64,000 nt of DNA. Origin: Cannabis sativa (Eukaryota > Streptophyta > Magnoliopsida > Rosales > Cannabaceae). A model generated the notes under the pieces. It ran no database searches. It was not told where the DNA came from and saw only the letters and a list, made by a program, of their open reading frames with translations. The stretch covers positions 40,747,280 through 40,811,279 of the forward strand of contig NC_083605.1 of the NCBI RefSeq assembly GCF_029168945.1, in the 5' to 3' direction. Both the position numbers and the translations under genes were made by a program. Below are positions 9,754-21,557 of this stretch, one piece after another (within the stretch, counting starts at the first letter, position 1; every line of letters starts with the position of its first letter).

Positions 9754-12700
9754 TGTTGGAAATTATTTTACCAGGATCTAGATTTACTAACAAGTATGTT
9801 TGATTATCACCCTAATATGAATTCTAAAACAATGAAAATAAACACATATAAAGTTTAGAAAACCTTACAGTGGGTGCAGCGGAATAATATGACTCCTTCC
9901 ATTCAGATCTCTAGCCCTTGATTCCTTTCTGTAGCAGAGCATAATCAAGATCTGAATCTGGATCTTCTTTTCTCCTTCTTTGATGCAGATTTTCCATAGT
10001 CTTACATACTATGATTGAGATACCACTTGATGTGTGTGGGCACTACTCATTCACTCAAAGGTTTCGAAATTTAGAGAGAAGAAAAGAGAGAGAGGTGTGT
10101 GGCTATCTCAGAGAAACTAATTGTTCAAAGGTTGTGTCAGTTCTCTGTTTCCTGAAGCCAACACTTTCTATTTATAGAATACCCTCTAGGTTTAGGTTAG
10201 AATTGTATGGCATTAAAATAATTGAAACTACAAATGGCAATTCTCATGCATGTGGTCGGCCATACAAAGGGTATTGGGCCTCACTTTTCAACTTTCCCAT
10301 TTTGTTATTTTCCATTCCCATTTTCTCAAAAATGTCAATTTTCCAATTTAACCTTTTAAATGCCAATTCTAATTATTTAATAACTTGAAAATAATTATTA
10401 AATAATATTGCCATTTAATATATTTATTAATTTAGACATATAAAGTCTCTTAATCAATAAATAAACCTAGAATCTCTTTTCTTTACAATTTCGCCCTTGC
10501 TTAGTGAAAATTCATAAAGTAGACATAGTCTAACTTTTAGAATTTTTATTGATTAATTAAAATCAATTAACTGAGTCTTACAAGCAGTATGGTCTCAACT
10601 AGTATGGGGACCATGGGTCTATATAACCGAGCTTCGAATAAGTCGAACCGAATTTACCAAGTAAATTCCCTTACTTATTAATTCCTCATTGAATCCACAC
10701 TTAGAACTTGGAATTGCACTCTCAGTCATATAGAACGCTCTATATGTTCCATGATATAGACACGTCATTAGTTATCCATTGTTATAACCCTAATGTGATC
10801 AATTACCCTCTAATAGATGATCTACATTGAGAAGGTACTACTGTTACCGCTACACCTTCAATGTATTTTATCCTTAAAACACTTAGCTCCGTATAAATGA
10901 TATTTCAGCAAAGTGAAATGAGATCTCCACCATTTATTTCTATTTAGCCAAGCTCGAAGGATATCATCGTTTCACTTCTAAGTTCCTATAGAAGTTATAG
11001 ATTCCATCTTGATGGTAGCGCTCCCACTCAATTATACTATCATGTTCCCAAAATATACGTATCACCCTGACCCAAAAGTTGGCTTAACTAACAAATCAAA
11101 GAACATGTATAGTACTCTTGAGATCGAACCTACCCATATCAGGATTAAGGTCATTTGATCTAGGATCAACAGGTGATATTGAATTGAATAGATATTACGG
11201 TTAGTTTTAATATATCTAATCAAAGTTCAATATCGGTCCCTTCCGATGTATACACCTGTTGGGTTTTATGCCCTAAATAAAACTCTTTACAATCTGATTA
11301 GTTATCAATATAAGAAATTTGAAGTGATTGATGTTTGCATGAATTCTACATGCTAATGGTTTAATATGTTTGATATGTTTATTACATTCATACACACAAA
11401 ATCAGTTAAATCCAGATCATATGTTTATTCACAATTACAGTATCGTCAACACAGTGGAATGTGATTGTGATCATATGAATCAAAAGACTTGGTCCCTGTT
11501 TCATCAGTGTTATTGGATTATGTTCTTTCCAGGACATTAGTAAAGTATACTAGTTTCGAATGTATGGAGTATACATTGGACTGGACCGATATTGCAACTA
11601 AGTTAAGATATTACAAACTTACCGTTATACATATCTTTCCAAGTCAATATCAGTAGTTGATCTTAAGATTAAAAGAATCTAAATCCTGATATGCTTAGGC
11701 TCAACTCAGGAGTGCTATTCATGTTCTTTGATTTATTAGTTAAGCCTACTTTTGGGTCAGGGTGATACGTATATTTTGGGAACATGATAGTATGATTGAG
11801 TGGGAGTGCTGAACATAAATATGGAATCTATAGCTTCTACTGGTGTATAGAAGTCAAGTGATGATTCCCTTCGAGCTTAGCAAATAGAAGTAAATGGATG
11901 AGCTCTTGTTTAACTGACTAATTATTAGATCACTAAACACCATTTACAGGTAGCTAAGTGTTTTAAGGGGAAAAAAACATTGAGGCGTGAGAACGGTAAA
12001 GAAATCCCATCTCGATGTAGATCATCTATATAGAGGATCTTTAAATCACAATAAGATTATAACAATGGTTAAATGAGATAGTATATTGATATCGTGGAAC
12101 ATACAATATGCTCTATATAAGTCTGAGAGTGCAATTCTAAGTTCTAAGAGTGGATTCAACGAAGAATTAATAAGTAGGAATTTACTTGGTAAATTTGGTT
12201 CACTTATTGGAAGCTCAGCATATAGATCCATGGTCCCCATTCTAGTTGAGAACATTCTGCTTGTAAGACTCATTAATTGATTCGTGATTGGTCAATTATA
12301 ATTCTAAAGTTAGACTATGTCTAATTTTATGAATTTTCACTAAGCAGGGGTGAAATTGTAAAGAAAAGAGTTTCTAGGTTTATTTATTTATTAATGGACT
12401 TTATATGTCTAATTAATAATTAAATTAAATGACAATATTATTTAATAATCTATTTTAGTTATTAAATAATTAGTTTTGGCATTTAAAAGGTTAGAATTGG
12501 AAAATTGGCGTTTTTGAGAAAATAGAGATAAAATTTGATAAAACTGCAAAATCAAGTGAGGCCCACTAACACACCATGGCCGGCCACTTAAATAGGTTTT
12601 TCAAATTAATATGTTCATTATTTTAATGCCAAATAATTCCTAACATAAACCTAGTAGTTGCCTATAAATAGAAAGTGATGGCTCAGTCAAATCACAAGTT

Positions 12701-13473
12701 TTAAATAACCTTTTCTAACAGAAATTTCTCTCTTCAGAAAAACTGAGCCTTCCCCACTTTCTATACCTGGCCGAAATCATCTCTCTTCTTTTCCCTTCAT
12801 CAATTTCGTGACCCTAGAGAAAGAGTAAGTGCCCACACACAGCAAGCAGTAACTCAATCATAGATTGGAAGACTGTGAAGGATCAAACTTGAAGAAGAAG
12901 GACATTCGGGCTCAGATCTTGATTATACTCTGCTACAGAAAGGATACAAGGGTTAGAGATCTGAGTGGAAGGAGACATTAATTCCGCTGCATCAATGTAA
13001 GGTTTTCTTAACTTTATATGTGTTTAATTTATCGTTTTAGAAAGTTCATATTTATGGTGTTTAAACAACATACTTGTGAGTAGATCTAAGATCCTGGTAA
13101 AATAATATTCCAACAACACCATACATCCGATACTGGTAAACTTTGCCAATGTCCTGGAAAGGACATAGCACTTTTCCAAGGTGTAAGAATACCTATCGCT
13201 GATTATACCATGTCAGTCTAAATCCAGTGTTCTGACAAATTAGGGAATAAACTTTTGAACATTTAATTAAGATTATATTCCACTGTGCTGACAACACTAT
13301 AATCTTTAACAAACTCATATATTCTGGACTTAAAAAGAATTCATACATTATATACATATAATCATGAAATAAATCATGTGAACCATGCAACATAAAATGT
13401 TATTTCTGATCTTTATTAATAAGTAAATCTGAATATATTGAAATGAGTTTTATTTAGGGCACAAAACCCAACA
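9754..13473 (-). repeat. 3' LTR of copia A, split by a solo LTR
   Basis: LTR sequence runs 9754-11256 and resumes at 13116-13473, ending GGCACAAAACCCAACA. The intact partner at 21558-23410 shows the uninterrupted junction GTATACTCCATACATCC at 23049-23065. Confidence 0.92.
11257..13115 (+). mobile_element. Solo copia LTR nested in the 3' LTR of A
   Basis: 1859 bases, starting TGTTGGGTTTTATGCCC and ending ATAATATTCCAACA. The TSD is ACACC (11252-11256 and 13116-13120). No primer site or PPT lies beside it, and the flanks join cleanly into LTR sequence, so it is a solo LTR left by LTR-LTR recombination. It is in the opposite orientation to A. TATA box at 12663-12670. Confidence 0.93.
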
Positions 13474-13488
13474 AACTCCCACTTGCAC
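13474..13488 (-). other. Polypurine tract of copia A
   Basis: On the minus strand, GTGCAAGTGGGAGTT directly precedes TGTTGGG of the 3' LTR, a typical plant copia PPT. Element B has the same site at 55030-55044 with one base changed. Confidence 0.8.
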
Positions 13489-13879
13489 TAATATAAAACA
13501 AAATGTGCATTTCAAATAATCATTAACACCTTGATATACAAATCAAGTGTAGTAGTAGTAAACTACTCGTAATAGGATCTGACAGGTTGAATTAACAACA
13601 ACCTTTTCTCCACCATTACTTTCCCTTAATCACAAAATCCTTGATATTGTGAAATTCCTCTCTATATGTCTAGTCTTTTAGGATGCTGGATTCTATACCT
13701 ATGGCAACTACTTTTGGTTATTCAGGAAATAACACTAGTAGTTAAGACAGGTTGGAACAGTGCCACAATTGTATAGAACTTTCCTTAGACTGAATAAGTA
13801 TCTTTCCTGCAACTTTTAACATTCAGTCTCTCTCTGGTAGACTAAGAGATTTCAGATAGGTTTTTACACTTCTCCAAAA

Positions 13880-14150
13880 TCACTACTCCACCCCCAAAGT
13901 AATCACCATCTTATCAGCAGACTTTCTAGCACAAAGGCAAGTCTCGAAATTAGATGTGGTGTAGTCTAAGAGTTCAAAACAACCCTTATTGACTAACATA
14001 TAGTTCCTCTTCTTAATCTTAAAATTGACTTGATTGTCTTCCAATGTTCCTCTCCTGGATTAATCTAATACCTACTCATTACTCCCACTCAACAGCAGGT
14101 GTCTGGTCTAAGGCATACTAAAGCATATCTGAGACCTCTCACTGTTGATT
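13880..14150 (-). pseudogene. Decayed copia RNase H in element A
   Basis: The minus strand holds scattered matches to the copia RNase H region: LRPDTCC, VGVMSRY, INPG-EHWKTIK, NYMLVNKG (another frame), LDYTTS-FE, and a GGGVV stretch. They lie in different frames separated by indels and stops. The order and spacing match copia Pol, where RNase H lies shortly before the PPT. Element B has the same series with shared lesions (stop after TCC, frame change before NYMLV). The match is by recall of the family pattern and would need a profile search. Confidence 0.6.
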
Positions 14151-14908
14151 TAAGAAATTCTTTCATGGTTTTATCTTCTCTGGAATAGTTGAGACTTTTC
14201 CTTAGATAAATAAAATCTATGTCTAAGAAGTTGTGAAGCTTCTATAGATTGCCATTGGAAAGAAAATAGTTCAGCATCTCATGCTTGCATCAGAGTAAGT
14301 AATTACCAGGTATACCACAAGCCATAGGTTTAGATAAACTCAAACCTATCATACTAGGAACAGGAAGTTTTGTTAAGTCCATTGAATAGACTTATTAACG
14401 AAAATTTCGTTTTATGTCCTTGTAAAAGAAAACTTTAGGTTACTCCATGTGAATGGATCAAACCATAGTTCTATTGGCTTTCTTCTTAGTTTCTTATCTT
14501 GACAATCCATTACTTGTTTAAACTCACAATGGATTTTAATCACTAGTGTCTTCCAAGTCATAAGAAGGTAAAGTTCCTTGAAACTCTCCCACTACGACAA
14601 GGTACCGTGAATTATGTCTAAGAAAACTAAATGGTATTGACCTCTTCGGTTGTGTTAAGACAACAGAGGCAGTGGGATCATCTTGTGACGAATAAGATGA
14701 TAGAACACTTATGGAATCAAGAAAAAATATCTCCTTTATTTGCTACTTTATTTTCAGACTTAGTCATTTTCTTAGAAAAGTAGTATTTGTTTAAACAAAT
14801 ACTTTCTTATCTAATGACTATGGGATGATCCACCCCTAATCACTTAGAATAGCTAACAAACATGCAAACCAGAGTTAGCAGTTCTAGCTTTTCTTAAGAT
14901 TTCAATTA

Positions 14909-14970
14909 GGTCATCCATGAATCTAGTAATGATTTACAAGGTCATCCATGAATCTAGTAATGATTTACAT
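14909..14970. repeat. 31-bp tandem duplication in A body
   Basis: GGTCATCCATGAATCTAGTA... is present twice with period 31 (starts at 14909 and 14940). Element B has a single copy at about 56460-56490, so this is a duplication private to A. Confidence 0.9.
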
Positions 14971-15351
14971 TAAGTGTACAATCATTGCATCATTCTAAAA
15001 TTTTATTACCATAGAAGGATTTAGGCAAAGACTAGTAACTAATCATCAATATGCAACTCGAATTTCTGGGGAGGTAAGTTTGGATATAATTCAAAATCAA
15101 ATTAATGATCTTTGAACTGCATATCTACTAACTTTTTCTCCACCCCTATCAGTTCGCAAGATCTTTAACTACTTACCTTAATGGTTTATCACCATTCCTA
15201 GAAATTCATGAAATTTTTCAAATATTTCAAATTTCTTTTGCATAAGGTAAAATCTAGAGTGATCATTTTAAGAATACAACAAAAACTCATATCCACCCCT
15301 GAATGTACATCCATCTGCGAATGGGATGAACTTACTTTCAGTGGATATAGG

Positions 15352-17247
15352 TGTTGGAAATTATTTTACCAGGATCTTAGATCTACTCACAAGTATGTTT
15401 ATTAACACCCTAAATATGAACTTTCTAAAACGATAAATTAAACACATATAAAGTTTAAGAAACCTTACATTGGGTGCAGCGGAATATAATGACTCCTTCC
15501 GTTCAGATATCTAGCCCTTGATTCCTTTCTGTAGCAGAGCATTATCAATATCTGAACCTGGATCTCTTTCTCTGAATCTTTGATGCTGAATCTCCTTTGC
15601 TGATGATCTTTCTTCACGATCTTCCTCACTATGATTGAGGTATTGCTTGATGTGTGTGGGCACTACTCTAATCACTAAGGATTTCGAAATTCAAAGGAAG
15701 AAGAAAGAAGAAGTGGTAGCTAAAGATAGGGAGAGAGAGAGGCTCAGATTTTCTGAATCAGAAGAAGTCAGAAGAAAAGTCTTATTTTTCTGAAGCCTTC
15801 ACTAATCTATTTATAGCATTCCACTAGGGTTAGGTTTGAATTATTTGGCATTAAAATAATGAAAATATCAGTTTAAATTTCCTACAAAAGTGGCAGGCCC
15901 TATACTAGTGGATTTGGGCCTCACTTTTTGCGATTTTGCAGTTTTATCTTTTCTGCATCTGATTTTCTCAAAAACGCCAATTTTCTAATTCAACCATTTA
16001 AATGCCAATTCTAACTATTTAATAATTATAAATAATTATTAAATAATATTGTCATTTATCATATTTATTAATTGAACCATACAAAGTATCATAATTAACA
16101 AATATGCCCCTATAAACTCTTTCTTTACAATTTCGCCCTTACTTAGTGAAAAATTCACAAATAGACATAGTCTAATTTGAGAAATATAATTGATTAATCA
16201 AAACCAATTACATGAGTCTTACAAGCAATATTATCTCAACTAGTGGGGGGACCATGGGTCTATATAACCGAGCTTCCAATAAGTAGATCAAGAATTTAGC
16301 GCTAAAAATTCACTGACTTATTAATTCTTCGTTGAATCCACGCATAGAACTTAGAATTGCACTCTCAGTATATAGAATGCTCTATATGTTCCACCATATA
16401 GACACATCATTAGTTATCCATTGTTATAATCCTAATGTGATCAATGATCCTCTATATGAATGACCTACACTGTAAAGGGATTAAATTACCGTTACACCCT
16501 ACAATGTATTTATTCCTTAAAACACTTGACCCCGTATAAATGATATTTCAGCTTATGTGAAATGAGTACTCCACCATTTATGTTCGTTTGGTCAAGCTCG
16601 AAGGCGATCATCCTTTGCTTACTATTCGCCAGATAGAAGCTATAGATTCCATGTTTATGCTAGCGCTCCCACTCAATTGCACTACCGTGTTCCCAAAATG
16701 TACGTATCACCCTGACCTAAAAGTAGGCTTAACTAACAAATCAAAGAACACGAATAGCCTTTCAAGATTGAGCCTAATCATAACAGGATTAAGATCATTT
16801 GATCTAGGATCAACTAGGCGATATTGACTTGAATATATATTACGGTAAGTTTAATAAATCTAAGTCAAAGTTCAATATCGGTCCCTTCCGATGCATACTC
16901 CATGCATCCAACCTGAGCTTTACTTTAACCAATGTTCTGGAAAGAACATAGTATTTCTCCAAATACAAGTAAACTCTTGTTGTAGATTATCATATCAGTA
17001 AAACCCTGTGTCTGATAAATCTAGGAAACTTTATTCACATAGTCATGTTTACTTTCCAATGTGTTGACGGCACAATAAACAGGATCAAGTATGTGAAAAG
17101 GGTTTCAGATGAATCTATACATTATGTACATATAATCATGAAATAAATCATGTGACCCATGCAACATTAAATGTTATTTATGATCTATATTAATAAGTAA
17201 ATCTGATTATATTGAAATGAGTTTTATTTAGGGCATAAAACCCAACA
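15352..17247 (-). mobile_element. Solo copia LTR nested in the body of A
   Basis: 1896 bases, reverse-oriented: it begins TGTTGGAAATTATTTTACC and ends GGCATAAAACCCAACA. The TSD is ATAGG (15347-15351 and 17248-17252). Element B shows the empty site near 56870-56885 (GTGGATATAGGCATGTTAG). Diverged subfamily with CTCACAAGTATG near the start. Confidence 0.93.
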
Positions 17248-17252
17248 ATAGG

Positions 17253-20200
17253 CATATTAACTCTTTGCAAACTATGATCTTGTCAAAACCACTATGAACA
17301 AGATACAAATGCCATAGATTTATAAAATGTGGTTGTATCTTTTGATGACTTAGGTTTAGTTACAACAACGAGTTCTTAGAATAGTGCAAGTGGATTCTGG
17401 TCACAGAATACTAAACTCATACAGTTTAAATCCATTGAAAGAAAATGGTTATTAAACACTTGTGAAAGTGTAACCGTATAATTAGTAATTCTTTCTTGGA
17501 CCACCACTACTAATCTAACTCTATTATTTGCCTATACAAGTAGGAGATTTCTAAGATTGAGGATTTATATCATTTTGAGATAGAATTTCGGGAATATAAT
17601 CATATGCGTCATTTAATTTCTTAAGAGAAAATATAGAATGACTTTATATGATTTATAGACCATTCATCAAATGATATGTTATTAAGCTGATTCGAAATGA
17701 ATAAGCTAAGAGTAATTAGGATAATTTCGTTTTAAATAAGAATCCAACAATGCACCGATTAGCGAGAGTCAAAGTAATCTTATTTATGCAATCTTCTTGT
17801 TTCATATTGTAAAATACTAGTCTAAGGTGTCATCAATTGATGAACAGCTAGATGTTGCATATACAATATTTATCTTTCGAGATCTAACACTATTATGTCA
17901 GTCTAATGGTGAAAATCCATTAGGGATTTATCTCATTAGAAAAACAAACCAAGTTAGACCAACATTGAAGATTCGAAATTAAACTACAATTTAATAACAG
18001 AAAATAACATGGTTCAATACAAATTCATACACAATTCAAAAATTATTAAAGCATATAGCAAGTAGGAATGACAAGTGAAAGTACTAAAACGTACAATCCT
18101 AAATAATTTCCAAGGTTTTCAACAAACTAATATTAGTGTCCCGTTTAGGCGAGAGTCAAAGCCACCATCCATTGAATAGAGTTATCAGCTCATCTAAAAT
18201 GATCAACATTCTAGCAACCTTTTATTCGATCATGATTGGAATCCGCGTTGTCCCTTTTAGGCGAGAGTCAAGGCTATTCTATCTTATGAGCTTCTACCAT
18301 TATTTCATATTCTTGCAAGTCTTATACAGTCGCCACCATTAGGGTGATCAAAACTATATAAAAAACTTACAAGATTACTTATCTTTCGAGATTAAACGGT
18401 GCTAAATTGCTAATGAACGTTCCTCCATTAGGGAGGATTACTCACTAAAACAATAGCTATGTAAAATCAACAACGGAGATCGAATATCCTAATAATAAAG
18501 CTCATTATTTAATGAAGGTTGTATTTTCTTCTAATATTTATTTTAATCAATTTATTTCAAATATATTTAATTAAAATTTCCAATTTAGAATGAAAAATTC
18601 TAAATATAAATTTTAATGTAATATTTATAAATTATACTTAGATGGATATGAAAATAACGTGAATTATTTCCATCTTAGTAATAATTTCCATAAATATTTA
18701 GAAAAATGTGCAATTTAAGTTGTTTCAAAATTAATTTAAATTAATTTACAACTCAAATTTAATTTTCTATAAATATGTATATTGCATTTCGAAAAATGAA
18801 GTGTATAAGAATACTACTTTCGAAAATACTTTAAAATAAAATAAAAATAAATCCTGGAAAACTTATCTTAATTTTATGTTGGCCCAAAATTAATTAATAA
18901 AATTAATTTACAACAAAAATATAATTTTCCTATTTAATTAAATATTTAAGAAAAATTTCAAATATTTAAGTATCATGATTAAGATTCAACTTAAATATTA
19001 ATTTTCTATTTAATTAAATACACTAGAAAAATACTGCAAGCAAAACAGATAATATCTATCTAGACTTTCATTGACTAATTAATTCAATTTCTAATTATAA
19101 TATATTTTAGTTCATTTATTTTAATTAATCATTGAATGAAAAAATCATTGATTTAAGTTGGTCCAAAATTAAAATAAATAATTTTCAACTTTAATCTATT
19201 TTTCAAATAAAATTCGAAATTTCTGCATTAAAGAAATGTAATTTCGAAATTTGGGGAAATGATTAATAAAATAAAATAAAATATATTTTGAAAATTATTC
19301 AAACTTAAGTTGTTCTGAATTAAGATTCCAAACTTAAAATAATTTCCAATTTTAATTAAATAACATGAAAATAACAATATTTAAGTATCATGATGAAAAT
19401 CAACTTAGATATTAAAATTTTCAATTTAATTAAAAGCACTAAATTTATGAAATAAATAATTAAGTATAGAGGAAAGTTAATTATTAATTCTAGTTTAATA
19501 CTAAGAAAATATACTAAACTTAGATTGTACCAAAATTAATTATTAAACAATAAATTTCACAATCAATGATGTTTATTAATTCATATATTTTAAAAGTTAA
19601 TTATGTTGCTAATTCAATTTTAATTAGGTTAGACTAATATAATTAACCTAATACAATTATTTAAATAAGGCAAATGGGCCTTCACAATTGGGGTAGTTCA
19701 TATGAGGGGGAGCTGGGTTCAGTATGTCGTACCCACTTCTATTGGCCCCCAACTCTCACACAAGGCCCAAAAGAGAGGAATTTAACCTTTAAATAAATAA
19801 TTGTTATTCATTGAATAAGCCCAAATCTAATTGGACCTAAATAAATTTACTTATGTCAAAATTTATTTTAGCAACCTAGTCAATTTACTTAGTAAAAACT
19901 TAAATGGGCTTCTTATATGCATCTAAGCCCAAAATCAAACATATAGGCTCACACAGGTCAAATGATTTTGATGGGCCCTATCATGTTCCTAGGTTTACAC
20001 AGATGAAAGAAGTACAAAATTTACCTGTTACAAATTATTTATAAGATCTATTGACAATTGCACTATGATTAAAATCAGATCATTGGATCTGTCAACAAGT
20101 TAATCATAGCAATTTAGATCAGATAAATAATAGGTTTGTTAAAAAAAAAAATTGAATAAACAATATTAATAAACAAACATTGTTCATGTAACATATGTGA

Positions 20201-20870
20201 AATAAGAAATTAATATAATTAAATTATTATTCTTAAACTAACCAACTAAAGGAAACTAATTTTTTAAAATATCTAGGTTTATTTGAATCAAATTAAATTA
20301 AATATCTAATAAGATCAATAATTTAAAAGGAAAGAATCTTCAATATCACTTTCAGATCTTATAATTTAATAAAATAAACCAATTTTAAAATAGATTTAGT
20401 TAGATAATTACTATTTTAGGAATAAAATAATAAATGAATAATAATTACCATAATTATATGTCAAAATATCTCAAATTAAGCAATATTCAAATCTCTACAA
20501 AAATATCTATGTTATTTAAATATTTAAGATATGATTTATAAATTTCTAATAAGGAAAAAATGATATATATATATAGAAAAAATATCATTTTTAAACTTAT
20601 AATTTATAAATAATTAAATATTTAACAAAATAATAAATTTTGGAATTTGAAAAAAAAATTATGGTAAGTATATCTATAAAAATATCTATGTTAATTTCAA
20701 ATTTATTAATTATTTAATTTGTCATATAAGATAATTTTAATATAATATTTTAAATAAAAAGACAAAGTTATCTTTAAATTTAAAATATGTTAAATATCAA
20801 AATATCTAATCTTATAATTAAATAATAAATAAATATTAAAGAAGTTAACAAAATTTTAAATCTAGCCATA
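17253..20870 (-). other. AT-rich, non-coding body of copia A
   Basis: No ORF and no recognisable gag, protease or integrase in about 3.6 kb. There are GTTTAGGCGAGAGTC motifs at 18142-18157 and 18259-18274, long AT-rich tracts and a short GC-richer block at 19676-19765. The same order is found in B (about 56880-57660 and 59506-62780) with many indels. These are internal sequences of a non-autonomous element, too decayed to classify. Confidence 0.7.
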
Positions 20871-20874
20871 ATAG

Positions 20875-21063
20875 GAAATATTTAAAATTGGAGACATTCC
20901 AAAATAGAAATATTTAAAATTGGAAAAATTCCAAATTGAAAATATTTTAAAATTGGAAATATTTCAATTTAGAAATATTTAAAAAAAAAATGAATTTTGG
21001 GAAACAATCCCATGAAAAAATTGAATTTTGGGGTAAAATCCCACAAAATTCGATTTTGGGAAA
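20875..21063. repeat. Two short tandem arrays in the A leader
   Basis: At 20875-20983 a unit of 31-34 bases (GAAATATTTAAAATTGGA...) is repeated three times plus a part; each unit holds an imperfect hairpin TTGGA..TCCAA. At 20991-21063 a second unit of about 30 bases (AATTTTGGGAAACAATCCCA) is repeated two and a half times with a TGGG..CCCA hairpin. They lie next to the GC-rich block, 300-650 bases from the primer site. Confidence 0.75.
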
Positions 21064-21280
21064 GTGGTTACCCAGAAGGCTGGATGCAGTAGCCCAGGAG
21101 GCTGCCAGAAGCCCCATACGCGCGCGAACGGAGTGACATGGGCGAGAAAACTCGGCGGGAGCAGCGTCCCGTGTGCGACAGACTTCGGCGTCTGTAGGGT
21201 GCACGCCGAGGCTCACGCACGCGCGGATGGGTTTGTGACCGAGGGTCTGGTGCGCATGAGCACTACCCTCGACACCATTG
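21064..21280 (-). other. GC/CpG-rich island in the 5' leader of copia A
   Basis: Inside a body of mostly A and T there is a sharply bounded block rich in G, C and CpG (for example ACGCGCGCGAACGG, CACGCACGCGCGG). It lies 260-480 bases from the primer site. Element B has an equally GC-rich block at the same place (62785-62990) but with little visible sequence match. Short frames across it look like chance. Confidence 0.7.
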
Positions 21281-21543
21281 TTTCCCGATTTTTCAAAATT
21301 CATAACTTTTCATTTTTCATCAGAATCGAGTTCCGTAAAAACAAAAATTGCTTAATTTTTAACAAGGAATCCAAATAAAATATTGTCAAAAATCTAAAAA
21401 AATATTTTTCATGGAAAAAAATACTATACAACATCAACATTCATCAACTAACACATAAACCAACATGAAACCATCCAAATCAACACAAAAACATATAAAT
21501 CATCGTTTTAATTCATATTACATGAAAGTCAATCATTACCATG

Positions 21544-21555
21544 GCTCTGATACCA
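21544..21555 (-). other. Primer binding site of copia A (tRNA-iMet)
   Basis: The minus strand reads TGGTATCAGAGC, the classic initiator-Met tRNA complement, two bases from the 5' LTR end at 21558. Element B's site (63255-63266) has two substitutions. Confidence 0.95.
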
Positions 21556-21557
21556 GT

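Noticed and set aside
10011..10388. 125-codon frame, with shorter relatives at 385-630 (minus), 21938-22162 and 58879-59136 (minus), sharing LSIYRIPSRFRLELYGIK
   Set aside because: It recurs because it lies in the copia LTR around the TATA box; it is read antisense to the LTR, varies in ends and length, and has no domain. A by-product of repeat sequence.
13193..13393. 66-codon minus frame MLHGSHDLFHDYMYIMYEFF, also at 23130-23330 and 57741-58043
   Set aside because: Part of the U3 start of the copia LTR; present wherever that LTR is, with no support as a protein.
21064..21378. 104-codon frame across the GC island
   Set aside because: GC-rich sequence is poor in stops; the frame is not kept in element B.
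21544..21555. tRNA gene signal
   Set aside because: Only 12 bases complementary to tRNA-iMet, which is a primer binding site; no cloverleaf.
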